From contig JABWBR010000018.1 of the NCBI GenBank assembly GCA_013360405.1, positions 1 to 64,000 on the forward strand: a stretch of 64,000 bases of DNA. The letters run 5' to 3'. The stretch is from Saprospiraceae bacterium. GTDB lineage: Bacteria > Bacteroidota > Bacteroidia > Chitinophagales > Saprospiraceae. The stretch's first letter is position 1. Each line of letters starts with the position of its first letter. This document shows, piece after piece, positions 25,687 to 34,076 of the stretch. Below the pieces are notes generated by a model that was given only the letters and a program-made list of their open reading frames with translations, did not search any database and was not told where the DNA came from. The position numbers and the translations under genes were made by a program.

Positions 25687-26673
25687 ATGAAAACCATACT
25701 TCACCAACTATTCGAGCACAAAACCCTGGATCGCGACCAGTCCCGCGACACCCTCATGCAGATTGCGCAGGGCGCCTATAATCCGGTGCAGGTAGCCAGC
25801 TTTATGACGGTGTATCAAATGCGGCCTATTACCCTTGCGGAGTTGCTGGGTTTTAGCGATGCCCTGCTTGAACTTTGCGTGCCCGTCGACGGACAGGGTA
25901 TAGACGCCGTAGATATTGTAGGCACGGGTGGCGACGGTAAAAACACCTTTAATATTTCCACTTTGGCGGCGGTGGTAGTGGCCGGCGCGGGATACAAGGT
26001 AGTCAAACACGGCAACTACGGTGTTTCTTCTGCGGTGGGTTCTTCCAACGTGCTGGAAGCGCTGGGATATCAATTTACCAACGATACCGGTGAATTGCGC
26101 CGGCAACTGGATCGGGCGGGCCTTTGTTTTATGCACGCACCCCTGTTCCATCCGGCTTTAAAAGAAGTAGCGCCGGTGCGTCGCCAGTTGGGTATGAAAA
26201 CTTTTTTCAACATGCTGGGGCCGCTGGTCAACCCCCTGCAGCCAAAATACCAGTTGCTGGGCACTTACAGCCTGGAATTATCCCGGTTGTATCAATACGC
26301 GATGCAGGAGCGCGGTCGCAAATACGCCATCGTATACGGCCTCGACGGCTACGACGAAATATCGCTTACCGGCGCTTTCAAGTTGCGCACTAATGAATCG
26401 GAGCGATTATGGCAGCCAGAGCACCTCGGCCTTCCCCGCTATCAGCCCGAAACGCTTCACGGCGGCGAAACCCCCGAAGCTGCAGCGGCGATATTCAGGG
26501 ATGTGCTTCACAACAGGAGTACCCCTGCCCAGCGCGATGTGGTGGTAGCTAACGCAGGCGTGGCCATCCACACCATGAAACCTGGCTGCGACATCGGGGA
26601 TTGCCTGGCCGAAGCCCGCGAAAGCCTGGAAAGCGGCAAGGCGCTCCGCACCCTCGAGGCTCTCCTCCCCTGA
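25687..26673 (+). CDS. trpD: Anthranilate phosphoribosyltransferase
   Basis: 328 residues. It joins anthranilate to phosphoribosyl pyrophosphate. The PRPP-binding glycine loop is GTGGDGKNTFNIST (about 79-92). KHGNYGVSSAVGSSNVLEALG follows, where the usual KHGNR has Y in place of R, and then FNMLGPLVNPL. Length matches the monofunctional enzyme. Only three bases separate it from trpG, consistent with coupled translation; a small GC-rich hairpin follows in the spacer to trpC. Confidence 0.95.
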   Translation: MKTILHQLFEHKTLDRDQSRDTLMQIAQGAYNPVQVASFMTVYQMRPITLAELLGFSDALLELCVPVDGQGIDAVDIVGTGGDGKNTFNISTLAAVVVAGAGYKVVKHGNYGVSSAVGSSNVLEALGYQFTNDTGELRRQLDRAGLCFMHAPLFHPALKEVAPVRRQLGMKTFFNMLGPLVNPLQPKYQLLGTYSLELSRLYQYAMQERGRKYAIVYGLDGYDEISLTGAFKLRTNESERLWQPEHLGLPRYQPETLHGGETPEAAAAIFRDVLHNRSTPAQRDVVVANAGVAIHTMKPGCDIGDCLAEARESLESGKALRTLEALLP

Positions 26674-26691
26674 TCCCTATTTCCATTTCAA

Positions 26692-26711
26692 CCCTCGCCT
26701 TTAGGCGGGGG
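26692..26711 (+). other. Hairpin between trpD and trpC
   Basis: CCCTCGCC (26692-26699) and GGCGGGGG (26704-26711) pair over 8 bases including one wobble, with a TTTA loop. No T-run follows, so processing or message stabilisation is likelier than termination. Confidence 0.4.
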
Positions 26712-26724
26712 ATAAGCAGAACAA

Positions 26725-27510
26725 ATGAGCATCCTACAAACCATCATCGACTACAAACGCCAGGAAGTCAAAAGTCGCAAAGAAGGCATCCACCGCCGGA
26801 TATTAGCCGAAAGCCCGTTTATTAGAAGAAAAATCATATCCCTGCGCGAGCACCTCACGTACGAGGGCGCTACGGGTATCATCGCCGAGTTCAAACGGCT
26901 GTCGCCATCAAAAGGTCCCATCAATCTGGATGCCGACGTGGAACAGGTCACCACCGGCTATGCCCAGGCCGGTGCATCGGCATTGTCGGTACTCACCGAC
27001 TTCAACTTCTTCGGCGGCTCCTACAACGACCTCACCCGGGCGCGTTGCAACAACCACTATATCCCCATATTGCGCAAAGACTTCATCATCGACGAATACC
27101 AACTCCTGGAAGCCAAAAGTATGGGCGCCGACGCCGTGTTGCTCATCGCCGAATGCCTGGAAAAATGGGAGGTGGCCGCGCTGGCCAAACAGGCAAAAGA
27201 TTACGGCCTGGAAGTCTTACTGGAATTGCACGACGAATCGCAACTCGACAAAATTAACGACCATATCGACCTGGTGGGCGTCAACAACAGAAACCTGAAA
27301 GATTTCTCCGTGAGCCTCGATACAGCACTGCGATTGGCGCCGCTGCTGCCCGAGAGGGTGGTAAAAGTGGCGGAAAGCGGACTGTCAGACCCCGCATCGG
27401 TGCAAATGCTGCGCCAGGCGGGTTACCAGGGCTTCCTCATCGGCGAGCATTTTATGAAATCTACGGACCCGGCGGCGGCCTGCGCGCGATTTATTAATAG
27501 TCTAACATAA
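26725..27510 (+). CDS. trpC: Indole-3-glycerol phosphate synthase
   Basis: 261 residues, a TIM barrel closing the indole ring from carboxyphenylamino-deoxyribulose phosphate. Visible are IIAEFKRLSPSKG (catalytic lysine region), YAQAGASALSVLTD, FGGSYNDL, PILRKDFIIDEYQ, LGVNNR-type VGVNNRNL, and VVKAESGL/KVAESGLSD at the end. Monofunctional: trpF follows as a separate gene 44 bases downstream rather than fused. Start ATG at 26725 lies 51 bases after trpD. Confidence 0.95.
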   Translation: MSILQTIIDYKRQEVKSRKEGIHRRILAESPFIRRKIISLREHLTYEGATGIIAEFKRLSPSKGPINLDADVEQVTTGYAQAGASALSVLTDFNFFGGSYNDLTRARCNNHYIPILRKDFIIDEYQLLEAKSMGADAVLLIAECLEKWEVAALAKQAKDYGLEVLLELHDESQLDKINDHIDLVGVNNRNLKDFSVSLDTALRLAPLLPERVVKVAESGLSDPASVQMLRQAGYQGFLIGEHFMKSTDPAAACARFINSLT

Positions 27511-27554
27511 AATCCCATTACCTTCATGCTAGTAACACAACAAACGGTATCGAC

Positions 27555-28211
27555 ATGAAAATCAAAGTATGCGGCTTGCGCGAGCCCGCAAATATCGAGG
27601 AAGTAATCGCTTTGGGCATCGATTATGCCGGTTTCATTTTTTATAATAAATCACCCAGAAATGCCGATGGGAAGGCTTTCAAAAGCTGGATGGACAAAAA
27701 CGAAGCCGTATTTGGTAAAACCAAAAAAGTAGGCGTCTTCGTCAATGCAGAAATAGAAACCGTGCTAAACGCCGTACACGACTACCGGCTCGACTTTGTG
27801 CAGCTACACGGATCTGAAAGCCCGGAATACTGCCGGGAATTAAAAACCTACTGGAGTATCGGCTCGCTGCGCAGCGCTCAGCTCATCAAAGCCTTTGGGG
27901 TAGATGAGAAATTCGATTTCAGTGACACCGCTGCTTTTGAAGGCTTGTGTAGCTTGTTCCTTTTTGACACTAAAGGCCCTTTGCAGGGAGGTAACGGCGT
28001 GTCGTTCGACTGGAATTTGCTGGGTGAATATAGCGGTTTTACCCCTTATTTGCTCAGCGGCGGCATCGATGAAGCCGACGCGACAGCCATTCGGGCTTTG
28101 CCATACAAGCAACTTGCCGGGGTGGACGTCAACAGCCGTTTTGAACTCAAACCCGGATTAAAAGACACCGATAAAATCAAACGTTTTATAGCCGCTTTGC
28201 GCGGTGATTAA
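27555..28211 (+). CDS. trpF: Phosphoribosylanthranilate isomerase
   Basis: 218 residues, the TIM-barrel isomerase that opens the ribose of phosphoribosylanthranilate. The general base C6 is in KVCGLRE and the general acid D138 in LFDTKG; VQLHGSESPEYC and the phosphate-binding LLSGGI follow the family pattern. It is slightly long because of a loop around residues 100-112 (WSIGSLRSAQLI). The gap to trpB (96 bases) contains words of a dispersed-looking repeat. Confidence 0.94.
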   Translation: MKIKVCGLREPANIEEVIALGIDYAGFIFYNKSPRNADGKAFKSWMDKNEAVFGKTKKVGVFVNAEIETVLNAVHDYRLDFVQLHGSESPEYCRELKTYWSIGSLRSAQLIKAFGVDEKFDFSDTAAFEGLCSLFLFDTKGPLQGGNGVSFDWNLLGEYSGFTPYLLSGGIDEADATAIRALPYKQLAGVDVNSRFELKPGLKDTDKIKRFIAALRGD

Positions 28212-28226
28212 TAGTTTGTTCAAAAT

Positions 28227-28273
28227 AAAGGCTAAAGTCCAGCTTAGTGGTACTTAGTGTTCTTAGAGCCTTT
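28227..28273 (+). other. Repeat-like hairpin between trpF and trpB
   Basis: AAAGGCT (28227-28233) and AGCCTTT (28267-28273) bracket a stretch with direct TTAGTG words (CTTAGTGGTACTTAGTGTTCTTAG), followed by a run of seven A. It looks like another short-unit repeat element inside the operon rather than a promoter. Confidence 0.4.
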
Positions 28274-28307
28274 GTGTTAAAAAAATATTTCGCAAGCGTC
28301 AAAAAAC

Positions 28308-29528
28308 ATGTTGATGAACAATACAACGGCCACTCCGCTATCGGCCACGATTGCCGTAGACGAACTCGGCTACTACGGCGAATTTGGCGGCGCCTACATC
28401 CCCGAAATGTTGTACCCCAACGTAGAAACCCTGCGCCGGCAATACCTGGGATTGATCAAAGAATCCGGTTTTCAGGATGAATTCAGGCGTTTGTTGCGCG
28501 ATTATGTGGGCCGCCCTTCTCCTTTGTATTTTGCGCCTCGTTTATCTGCACACATCGGCGCGCAGGTTTATCTCAAGCGCGAAGACCTCAACCACACCGG
28601 GGCGCACAAGATCAACAATACCATCGGACAGATCCTGCTGGCCAGGCGTTTGGCCAAAACGCGAATTATTGCAGAGACGGGCGCCGGCCAGCACGGCGTG
28701 GCCACGGCTACGGTGTGCGCCCTCATGGGCCTGCAGTGCATTGTGTATATGGGGGCCGTAGATATGGAGCGCCAGGCGCCCAATGTGGCGAGGATGAAAA
28801 TGCTGGGGGCTGAAGTCCGCCCCGCGCTCAGCGGCAGCCAAACGCTGAAAGACGCCACCAACGAGGCCATCCGCGATTGGATCAACAACCCTGAGGATAC
28901 GCATTATATTATAGGCTCGGTGGTAGGCCCGCACCCTTATCCCGACATGGTGGCCCGCTTCCAATCCGTGATCAGCGAAGAGATGAAAAGCCAGCTGCAG
29001 GAACAAACCGACCGGCATTACCCCGACGCCATAGTGGCTTGCGTAGGTGGTGGCAGCAATGCCGCCGGCGCCTATTATCACTACCTCAACGACCGCCGCG
29101 TACGACTTATCGCCGTGGAAGCGGCCGGCCACGGCGTCGATAGCGGCGAATCGGCGGCCACGAGCATACTGGGCAGCCGCGGCATTATTCACGGCAGCCG
29201 CACCCTGCTCATGCAAACGCCCGATGGGCAGATCGTAGAGCCCTATTCTATCTCCGCCGGCCTCGACTATCCCGGTATCGGCCCCCTGCACGCCCACCTC
29301 ATCAGTTCGGGCCGGGCAGAAGCCGTGAGTATTACCGATGAAGAAGCGCTAAAGGCAGGTTTTTTTCTGGCCCAAACCGAAGGCATTATTCCCGCACTGG
29401 AAACTGCCCATGCCCTGGCTGCTTTAGACCGACTGAGCTTCTCTGCCGACGATGTGGTGGTGGTCTGCCTGTCGGGGCGCGGGGATAAGGATTTGGATAC
29501 GTATATCGGAGGGATGAAGGATTGTTGA
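28308..29528 (+). CDS. trpB: Tryptophan synthase beta subunit
   Basis: 406 residues, the pyridoxal-phosphate subunit that joins indole and serine. The cofactor lysine is K101 in NHTGAHKINN; the phosphate-binding glycine loop is CVGGGSNAAG. The start GYYGEFGGAYIPEML and the serine-binding ETGAGQHGVA are also clear. This is the standard TrpB1 type that pairs with TrpA. Two nearby ATGs (28308 and 28314) are possible starts; the difference is two residues. Confidence 0.96.
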   Translation: MLMNNTTATPLSATIAVDELGYYGEFGGAYIPEMLYPNVETLRRQYLGLIKESGFQDEFRRLLRDYVGRPSPLYFAPRLSAHIGAQVYLKREDLNHTGAHKINNTIGQILLARRLAKTRIIAETGAGQHGVATATVCALMGLQCIVYMGAVDMERQAPNVARMKMLGAEVRPALSGSQTLKDATNEAIRDWINNPEDTHYIIGSVVGPHPYPDMVARFQSVISEEMKSQLQEQTDRHYPDAIVACVGGGSNAAGAYYHYLNDRRVRLIAVEAAGHGVDSGESAATSILGSRGIIHGSRTLLMQTPDGQIVEPYSISAGLDYPGIGPLHAHLISSGRAEAVSITDEEALKAGFFLAQTEGIIPALETAHALAALDRLSFSADDVVVVCLSGRGDKDLDTYIGGMKDC

Positions 29529-29529
29529 C

Positions 29530-29597
29530 AGGTTTATAGGTTTATGGGTTTATAGGTTAATAAACCCATAAACGAATAAACCCATAAACCCATAAAC
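29530..29597. repeat. GGTTTATAGG / ATAAACCC inverted repeat array between trpB and trpA
   Basis: The left half repeats GGTTTATAGG/GGTTTATGG and the right half AATAAACCCATAAAC, its complement. It fills the 69-base spacer from the trpB stop to the trpA start and could fold into a long hairpin within the operon message. Similar units occur at 45662 and in variant form at 46248. Confidence 0.85.
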
Positions 29598-30374
29598 ATG
29601 AACAGAATAACACATCTTTTCCAACATAAACAAAGCCGGATTCTCAACATCTATTTCACAGCGGGGCATCCGCACCGCGACGACACCGTGGAGATCATCC
29701 GCGCACTCGACCAGGCGGGCGTCGATCTCATCGAAGTGGGCATACCTTATTCCGACCCCCTGGCTGATGGGCCTACTATTCAGCAAAGCAGCCAGGTAGC
29801 CCTCCAAAACGGGATGACCCTGTCGCTTTTGTTTGAGCAAATTGCCGAAGCGCGCCGCTTTAGCGATACGCCGCTAATCCTGATGGGATATTTCAACCAG
29901 ATGATGCAATACGGGGAAGAATCCTTTATCAAAACCTGCAAAGAAGTGGGCGTCGACGGACTCATCCTGCCCGATTTGCCCTTATACGAATACGAACGCA
30001 GTTACAAACCGCTCTTTGAGCAATACGACCTGGGTATCAGTTTTCTCCTCACCCCCCAAACCGACGAACAGCGCATCCGCAAAATCGACGAGTTGAGTAG
30101 GGGCTTCATTTATATGGTATCGGATGCATCGATTACGGGCGCTAAGCAAGGCATCTCCGACAAGCAATTGGCTTATTTCGAACGTATTGCAGCCATGCAA
30201 CTGCGAAATCCCAGATTGATCGGATTCGGCATCTCCAACAGCGAAACTTTTCAGACCGCTTGCCAATACGCCAACGGCGCCATTATCGGCAGTGCGTTTA
30301 TTCAGGCGCTTGGACAACGCGAAAATACCGTGGCAGGCGCCACCCTCAATTTTGTGCGCCAAATCCGCGCGTGA
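29598..30374 (+). CDS. trpA: Tryptophan synthase alpha subunit
   Basis: 258 residues, the TIM barrel that releases indole from indole-3-glycerol phosphate and channels it to TrpB. The catalytic acids are E46 in LIEVGIPYSDPLADG and D57 in the same motif. ILMGYFNQMMQYG and LILPDLPLYEYE follow the family pattern, and the phosphate-binding GFGIS is at about 211-215. Start ATG at 29598 comes directly after the repeat array in the trpB-trpA spacer. It completes the tryptophan pathway from chorismate. Confidence 0.95.
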   Translation: MNRITHLFQHKQSRILNIYFTAGHPHRDDTVEIIRALDQAGVDLIEVGIPYSDPLADGPTIQQSSQVALQNGMTLSLLFEQIAEARRFSDTPLILMGYFNQMMQYGEESFIKTCKEVGVDGLILPDLPLYEYERSYKPLFEQYDLGISFLLTPQTDEQRIRKIDELSRGFIYMVSDASITGAKQGISDKQLAYFERIAAMQLRNPRLIGFGISNSETFQTACQYANGAIIGSAFIQALGQRENTVAGATLNFVRQIRA

Positions 30375-30413
30375 TCATTGACAAACCGGTTTGTTTTTAT
30401 GTAAATTACTGTC

Positions 30414-30938
30414 ATGAACTCCCTTCCTGTCGAATTGGTCAAAGCTAATCTGAGCGATATTCCGCAATTGCAACAAATTGCCATACAGACTTTTGTAGAC
30501 ACGTATGCCGCATTCAATACCGAGGAGAATATGCGCCGCCACCTGGAAAATGCTTTTAACGAGGCACAACTCACTGCCGAGTTGCTTAACCCCGACAGCG
30601 AGTACCATTTGGCGCTTAAGGATGGGCAGGTAGTAGGTTTTATAAAAACCAATATCTGGCCGTCGCAAACCGACGAAAATTGGAAGGACGGCCTCGAATT
30701 AGAACGCATTTACGTGCTTCAATCCCACCAGGGGAGGCATATCGGCCAGGTATTGATCAATAAAGCACTGGATTTGACCCGCGAAAAAGGCCTGCCCTAT
30801 TTGTGGTTGGGTGTTTGGATGAAAAATGAAAAGGCGATTGCTTTTTATGAAAAAATGGGATTCGTGAAGGCCGGCACGCATACTTTTGTACTGGGCGGTG
30901 AGGATCAGAGCGATTATATTATGACAAAAAATGTGTAA
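30414..30938 (+). CDS. GNAT family N-acetyltransferase
   Basis: 174 residues with the GNAT fold: LERIYVLQSHQGRHIGQVLINKAL contains the strand-4 ERIYV and the acetyl-CoA pyrophosphate loop (Q/R-x-x-G-x-G/A as HQGRHIGQ), then LWLGVWMKNEKAIAFYEKMGF, the classical C-terminal strand and helix. It transfers an acetyl group from acetyl-CoA to an unknown amine. It starts 39 bases after trpA and ends 3 bases before the next gene, so it is probably co-transcribed with the trp genes. No functional link to tryptophan is visible. Confidence 0.88.
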   Translation: MNSLPVELVKANLSDIPQLQQIAIQTFVDTYAAFNTEENMRRHLENAFNEAQLTAELLNPDSEYHLALKDGQVVGFIKTNIWPSQTDENWKDGLELERIYVLQSHQGRHIGQVLINKALDLTREKGLPYLWLGVWMKNEKAIAFYEKMGFVKAGTHTFVLGGEDQSDYIMTKNV

Positions 30939-30941
30939 GTC

Positions 30942-32069
30942 ATGGCAAAGACCATCCAAATACTAGGCGGCTATGGCGGCGTGGGCAGGTCGCTGGCCAA
31001 AATCCTGTTGCAACATACAGATGTCAACCTCCTTATTTCCGGTAGAAACCTCCATCAGGCGGAGGCTATAGCCGGGCGCCTCGGCGCGCAATTTCCGGGG
31101 AGGACGATTTCGGCTCTTTATGCCGATGCTTCCGACGCGTCTTCTTTGCGCGCCGCATTTGCCCAAACCGACCTGGTAGTGATGGCTACCAGCACTCCGC
31201 AATATATTCCGCAAGTGGCTGAAGCCGCACTGGCCTGCGGCGCCGACTACCTCGACATGCTGGTGCGGCAGGATAGCCTCGAAGCACTCCAATATCTGGA
31301 GGAATCCATTCGCACAAACGGCCGGATTTTCATCGTGCAGGCCGGCATTCACCCGGGCTTGCCGGCGGTATTTATTCGCTACGGCGCCCGCTTTTTCGAC
31401 CAATACCACACGGCCAACGTGGCCCTGGCGATGAATGACCGCTTTGAAAAACCGTCATCTACGATCGAGTTGGTGGCGGATATGGCAGATTTTAAGTCCA
31501 AAATCGTCAAAAACGGGGTTTGGGCAGACGCCGGATATCGCGACATGCTCGCCTTTGAATTCGGTACTCCCCTTGGCCGACGAACGTGTTATCCCTTGTT
31601 ATTGCGCGAACTTTTGCCTTTGCAGGAGACATACCAACTCAGGCAAATGGGGATGTACGTAGCCGGATTTAACTGGGTGGTGGATTACTTCGTTTTTCCT
31701 TTTATTTTATTATTACAAAAAATAAAAAAAGACTTCGGACTTCGCTTGTCGCAATGGCTGATGTACCTCGGCGTTAATTATTTTTCGCCCCCCGAAAAAG
31801 GCATCGAAATGCGCCTGCACGCGGAAGGCACAAGCGACGGTCAACCGCTGGCCTGCGATATGGTGGCCCGATCGGATGACGGATACGCGTTTACGGCTTA
31901 TGCAGTAGCCGCTTGTATCAGGCAATATCTCGACGGCGCCATTCACGAACCCGGACTTCACCTTATGGGGCTGATCGTCTCACCTGAGCGGGTTATAGCT
32001 GACATGAAATTGATGGGCGTTGACTTGCAGGAAAAAATATCGACCGGAACCCATAGCTTTGCGGCATGA
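30942..32069 (+). CDS. Saccharopine dehydrogenase-like NAD(P)-binding protein
   Basis: 375 residues. The N-terminal Rossmann motif is ILGGYGGVGRSLAKIL (about 7-22), followed by LLISGRNLHQAEAIA and, after the second half of the fold, FIVQAGIHPGLPAVFIRY, as in the saccharopine dehydrogenase/homospermidine synthase-like superfamily. A hydrophobic stretch near 245-258 (WVVDYFVFPFILLL) resembles the membrane-associated members. Substrate unknown; lysine metabolism should not be assumed. Its stop overlaps the next start by 4 bases (ATGA), indicating translational coupling. Confidence 0.82.
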   Translation: MAKTIQILGGYGGVGRSLAKILLQHTDVNLLISGRNLHQAEAIAGRLGAQFPGRTISALYADASDASSLRAAFAQTDLVVMATSTPQYIPQVAEAALACGADYLDMLVRQDSLEALQYLEESIRTNGRIFIVQAGIHPGLPAVFIRYGARFFDQYHTANVALAMNDRFEKPSSTIELVADMADFKSKIVKNGVWADAGYRDMLAFEFGTPLGRRTCYPLLLRELLPLQETYQLRQMGMYVAGFNWVVDYFVFPFILLLQKIKKDFGLRLSQWLMYLGVNYFSPPEKGIEMRLHAEGTSDGQPLACDMVARSDDGYAFTAYAVAACIRQYLDGAIHEPGLHLMGLIVSPERVIADMKLMGVDLQEKISTGTHSFAA

Positions 32070-32764
32070 ATCCTCCTTTTTTCAGCGGTTACGAAGTTAA
32101 AGAACTTCAATTTGAAGTAGCGGATATGCCCATCCGCCTGCTCAGGGCCATGAATGTCGACGAATTGCTCGACCGGCTCCTCGCCAAAGGCGATACGCAC
32201 GAAGACGTATTGGACGAACGCATTCCCTACTGGGCAGAATTGTGGCCCTCGGCATTGGGACTGGCCCGTTATTTAATTGAAAATAAAATAATCGGCCCAG
32301 GCACAAGCGTCACTGAACTGGGTTGCGGACTGGGCTTACCCGGCATTGTCGCCGGCAAACTGGGCGGCACGGTCACTCTCACCGACTATCTGGAAGAGGC
32401 CCTGCAATTTGCCGCCCACAATTGGTCGCTCAACTGCGAAGGCCAACCGAACTGTGTGCAACTCGATTGGCGCTACCCCAACCCCGCTGTGGCCGCCGAC
32501 GTGCTCATCGCCTCCGATATTACCTACGAAAAACGCTTTTTTGAATACCTGCCCGCCGCTTTTCGCGCCATGTGCAAACCCGGCGGACAAGTGATCGTGA
32601 GCGATCCGCACCGGCAGGTAGCGTTTTCCTTTTTTGAGAGCCTTCCATCACTGGGTTTTGAAGTGGCGCATACGGCATACGGCATACCGGCCTGGGTTTC
32701 AACGCACCGGCATACGATAGACGTTTATGCCATCAAGCCAGGGCCTGTTCCAGATCAGCGATAA
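32066..32764 (+). CDS. Class I SAM-dependent methyltransferase
   Basis: 232 residues. The SAM-binding loop is VTELGCGLGLPGIVAG (about 80-95); LTDYLEEAL carries the acidic ribose contact, and VLIASDITYEKRFF is the post-motif II region. Together with WPSALGLARYL this resembles the protein-lysine methyltransferase/METTL21-like group. Target unknown. Start overlaps the preceding stop by 4 bases. Its 3' end overlaps the convergent PLP-enzyme gene by 32 bases. Confidence 0.85.
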   Translation: MNPPFFSGYEVKELQFEVADMPIRLLRAMNVDELLDRLLAKGDTHEDVLDERIPYWAELWPSALGLARYLIENKIIGPGTSVTELGCGLGLPGIVAGKLGGTVTLTDYLEEALQFAAHNWSLNCEGQPNCVQLDWRYPNPAVAADVLIASDITYEKRFFEYLPAAFRAMCKPGGQVIVSDPHRQVAFSFFESLPSLGFEVAHTAYGIPAWVSTHRHTIDVYAIKPGPVPDQR

Positions 32765-33929
32765 TATCCGCCGCATTTTCTATACCTACCGATACGCGCA
32801 CCAGCCCATCGGTGATGCCGTATTGCTGCCTCACTTCGGTGGGAACATTCACGTGCGACATCGAAGCGGGGTGCAGCACCAGCGTATCCACGTCGCCAAG
32901 CGTTGGCGCCATGGTGCAGAATTGCAGTTTTTTGATAAATCCTACGGCGGCTTCTAATCCTCCTTGTACCTCAAAACTGAGCATGCCGCCAAAATCGCGC
33001 ATTTGTCTTTTGGCCAATTCATGATCGGGGTGGGAGGGGAGGCCATTGTAGTTTACCCGCCCTACGCGGGGGTGTTCTGCCAGAAAACGGGCGATCTCCA
33101 TTGCATTCTGGCTGTGGCGTATCATGCGCAGTTCCAGCGTTTTAAGTCCGTTGTTGATCAGCCAGGCATCCCAGGCGTTGCAGGTGGCGCCGGTGAGTTT
33201 CAGCGTTTTGGCTACGCGGGTGGCCATCAACTCCTGATCGCGGCCGATGACGATACCCGCAATCGAATTGCCGTGGCCGTTGAGGAATTTCGTAGTGGAA
33301 TGCACTACGAAATCGACGCCAAAGCGGAAAGGTTGTTGCAGGTAGGGCGTACAAAACGTATTGTCAATCGCGCAGTAGGCGCCGTGTTGTTTGGCCAGTG
33401 CGGCCAGTGCGGCGATGTCTACGCAAGCCATCGTCGGATTGGCAGGGGTTTCCAGGTATACCATGCGGATAGCGGGGTTGGAGGCCATCGCAGCTTCTAC
33501 TTTATCCAGGTCACCCAGGTCAATAAAAATGGGTCCGATACCCAAGGGCGCCAAAATTTGCGAAAACAACTCCGTGGTGCCGCCGTACAAATTGCCCTGT
33601 GTGAGCAGCTTATCTCCGGGGCGCAGCAAGGCCATGGCCAGCGTGGCGATAGCCGACATACCCGAGCTGGTGAGCAGCGCAGAGGCGGTTATATTCAGTC
33701 CGTGGGTTTCCAGCGCGGCTATTTTGGCGGCTACCGCGTCGATGGTAGGATTGCCGTAGCGGCTGTAGGTATGCCCCTGGGCTTTTCCTGCAAAAATATC
33801 AATGCCGTGTTCCAGGTCGTCGAGCACAAACGACGACGTCGCGTAAATCGGCAACTGATGGGGTGGGGTAGTGCGCAGTTCTTTCCATTCCTGTACACAG
33901 AGAGATCCAAAGTCCAGCTTATTATTCAT
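32733..33929 (-). CDS. Cys/Met metabolism PLP-dependent enzyme
   Basis: 398 residues of the trans-sulfuration family (cystathionine gamma-synthase, beta-/gamma-lyase, methionine gamma-lyase, O-acetylhomoserine sulfhydrylase). Visible are YSRYGNPT, TSSGMSAIATLAMALL, LETPANPT, the aspartate in AIDNTFCTPYLQQP and the cofactor lysine in VHSTTKFLNGHG (about residue 207). SVGIEN at the end is a family signature. Which reaction it performs cannot be fixed from motifs alone; a lyase or synthase of methionine/cysteine metabolism is likely. Monocistronic, convergent with the methyltransferase gene. Confidence 0.88.
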   Translation of the reverse strand: MNNKLDFGSLCVQEWKELRTTPPHQLPIYATSSFVLDDLEHGIDIFAGKAQGHTYSRYGNPTIDAVAAKIAALETHGLNITASALLTSSGMSAIATLAMALLRPGDKLLTQGNLYGGTTELFSQILAPLGIGPIFIDLGDLDKVEAAMASNPAIRMVYLETPANPTMACVDIAALAALAKQHGAYCAIDNTFCTPYLQQPFRFGVDFVVHSTTKFLNGHGNSIAGIVIGRDQELMATRVAKTLKLTGATCNAWDAWLINNGLKTLELRMIRHSQNAMEIARFLAEHPRVGRVNYNGLPSHPDHELAKRQMRDFGGMLSFEVQGGLEAAVGFIKKLQFCTMAPTLGDVDTLVLHPASMSHVNVPTEVRQQYGITDGLVRVSVGIENAADIIADLEQALA

Positions 33930-34001
33930 AAAGCAATTGATTTTGATAGAAAAATGAATTAAAAATCTGATAATTCAAGGCCAAAAAAAAGAAACATCAA
34001 C

Positions 34002-34009
34002 TATTTTTG
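34002..34009 (+). promoter_or_regulatory. -7 box TATTTTTG before the RluD-like gene
   Basis: An exact TAnnTTTG 67 bases before the start codon. It is also the right arm of a GCCAAAAA/TTTTTGGC inverted repeat (33980-34011), which may be incidental. Confidence 0.4.
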
Positions 34010-34076
34010 GCTCTTAACCGTTTATACCCAAATACGGACTACTGAAAGAGAATGCCCAAGCACAGGTGTCGAAACT

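Noticed and set aside
32964-33962. Open frame antisense to the PLP enzyme gene (about 332 codons)
   Set aside because: The sense protein shows the full trans-sulfuration signature; the antisense product is Gly/Arg-rich without motifs.
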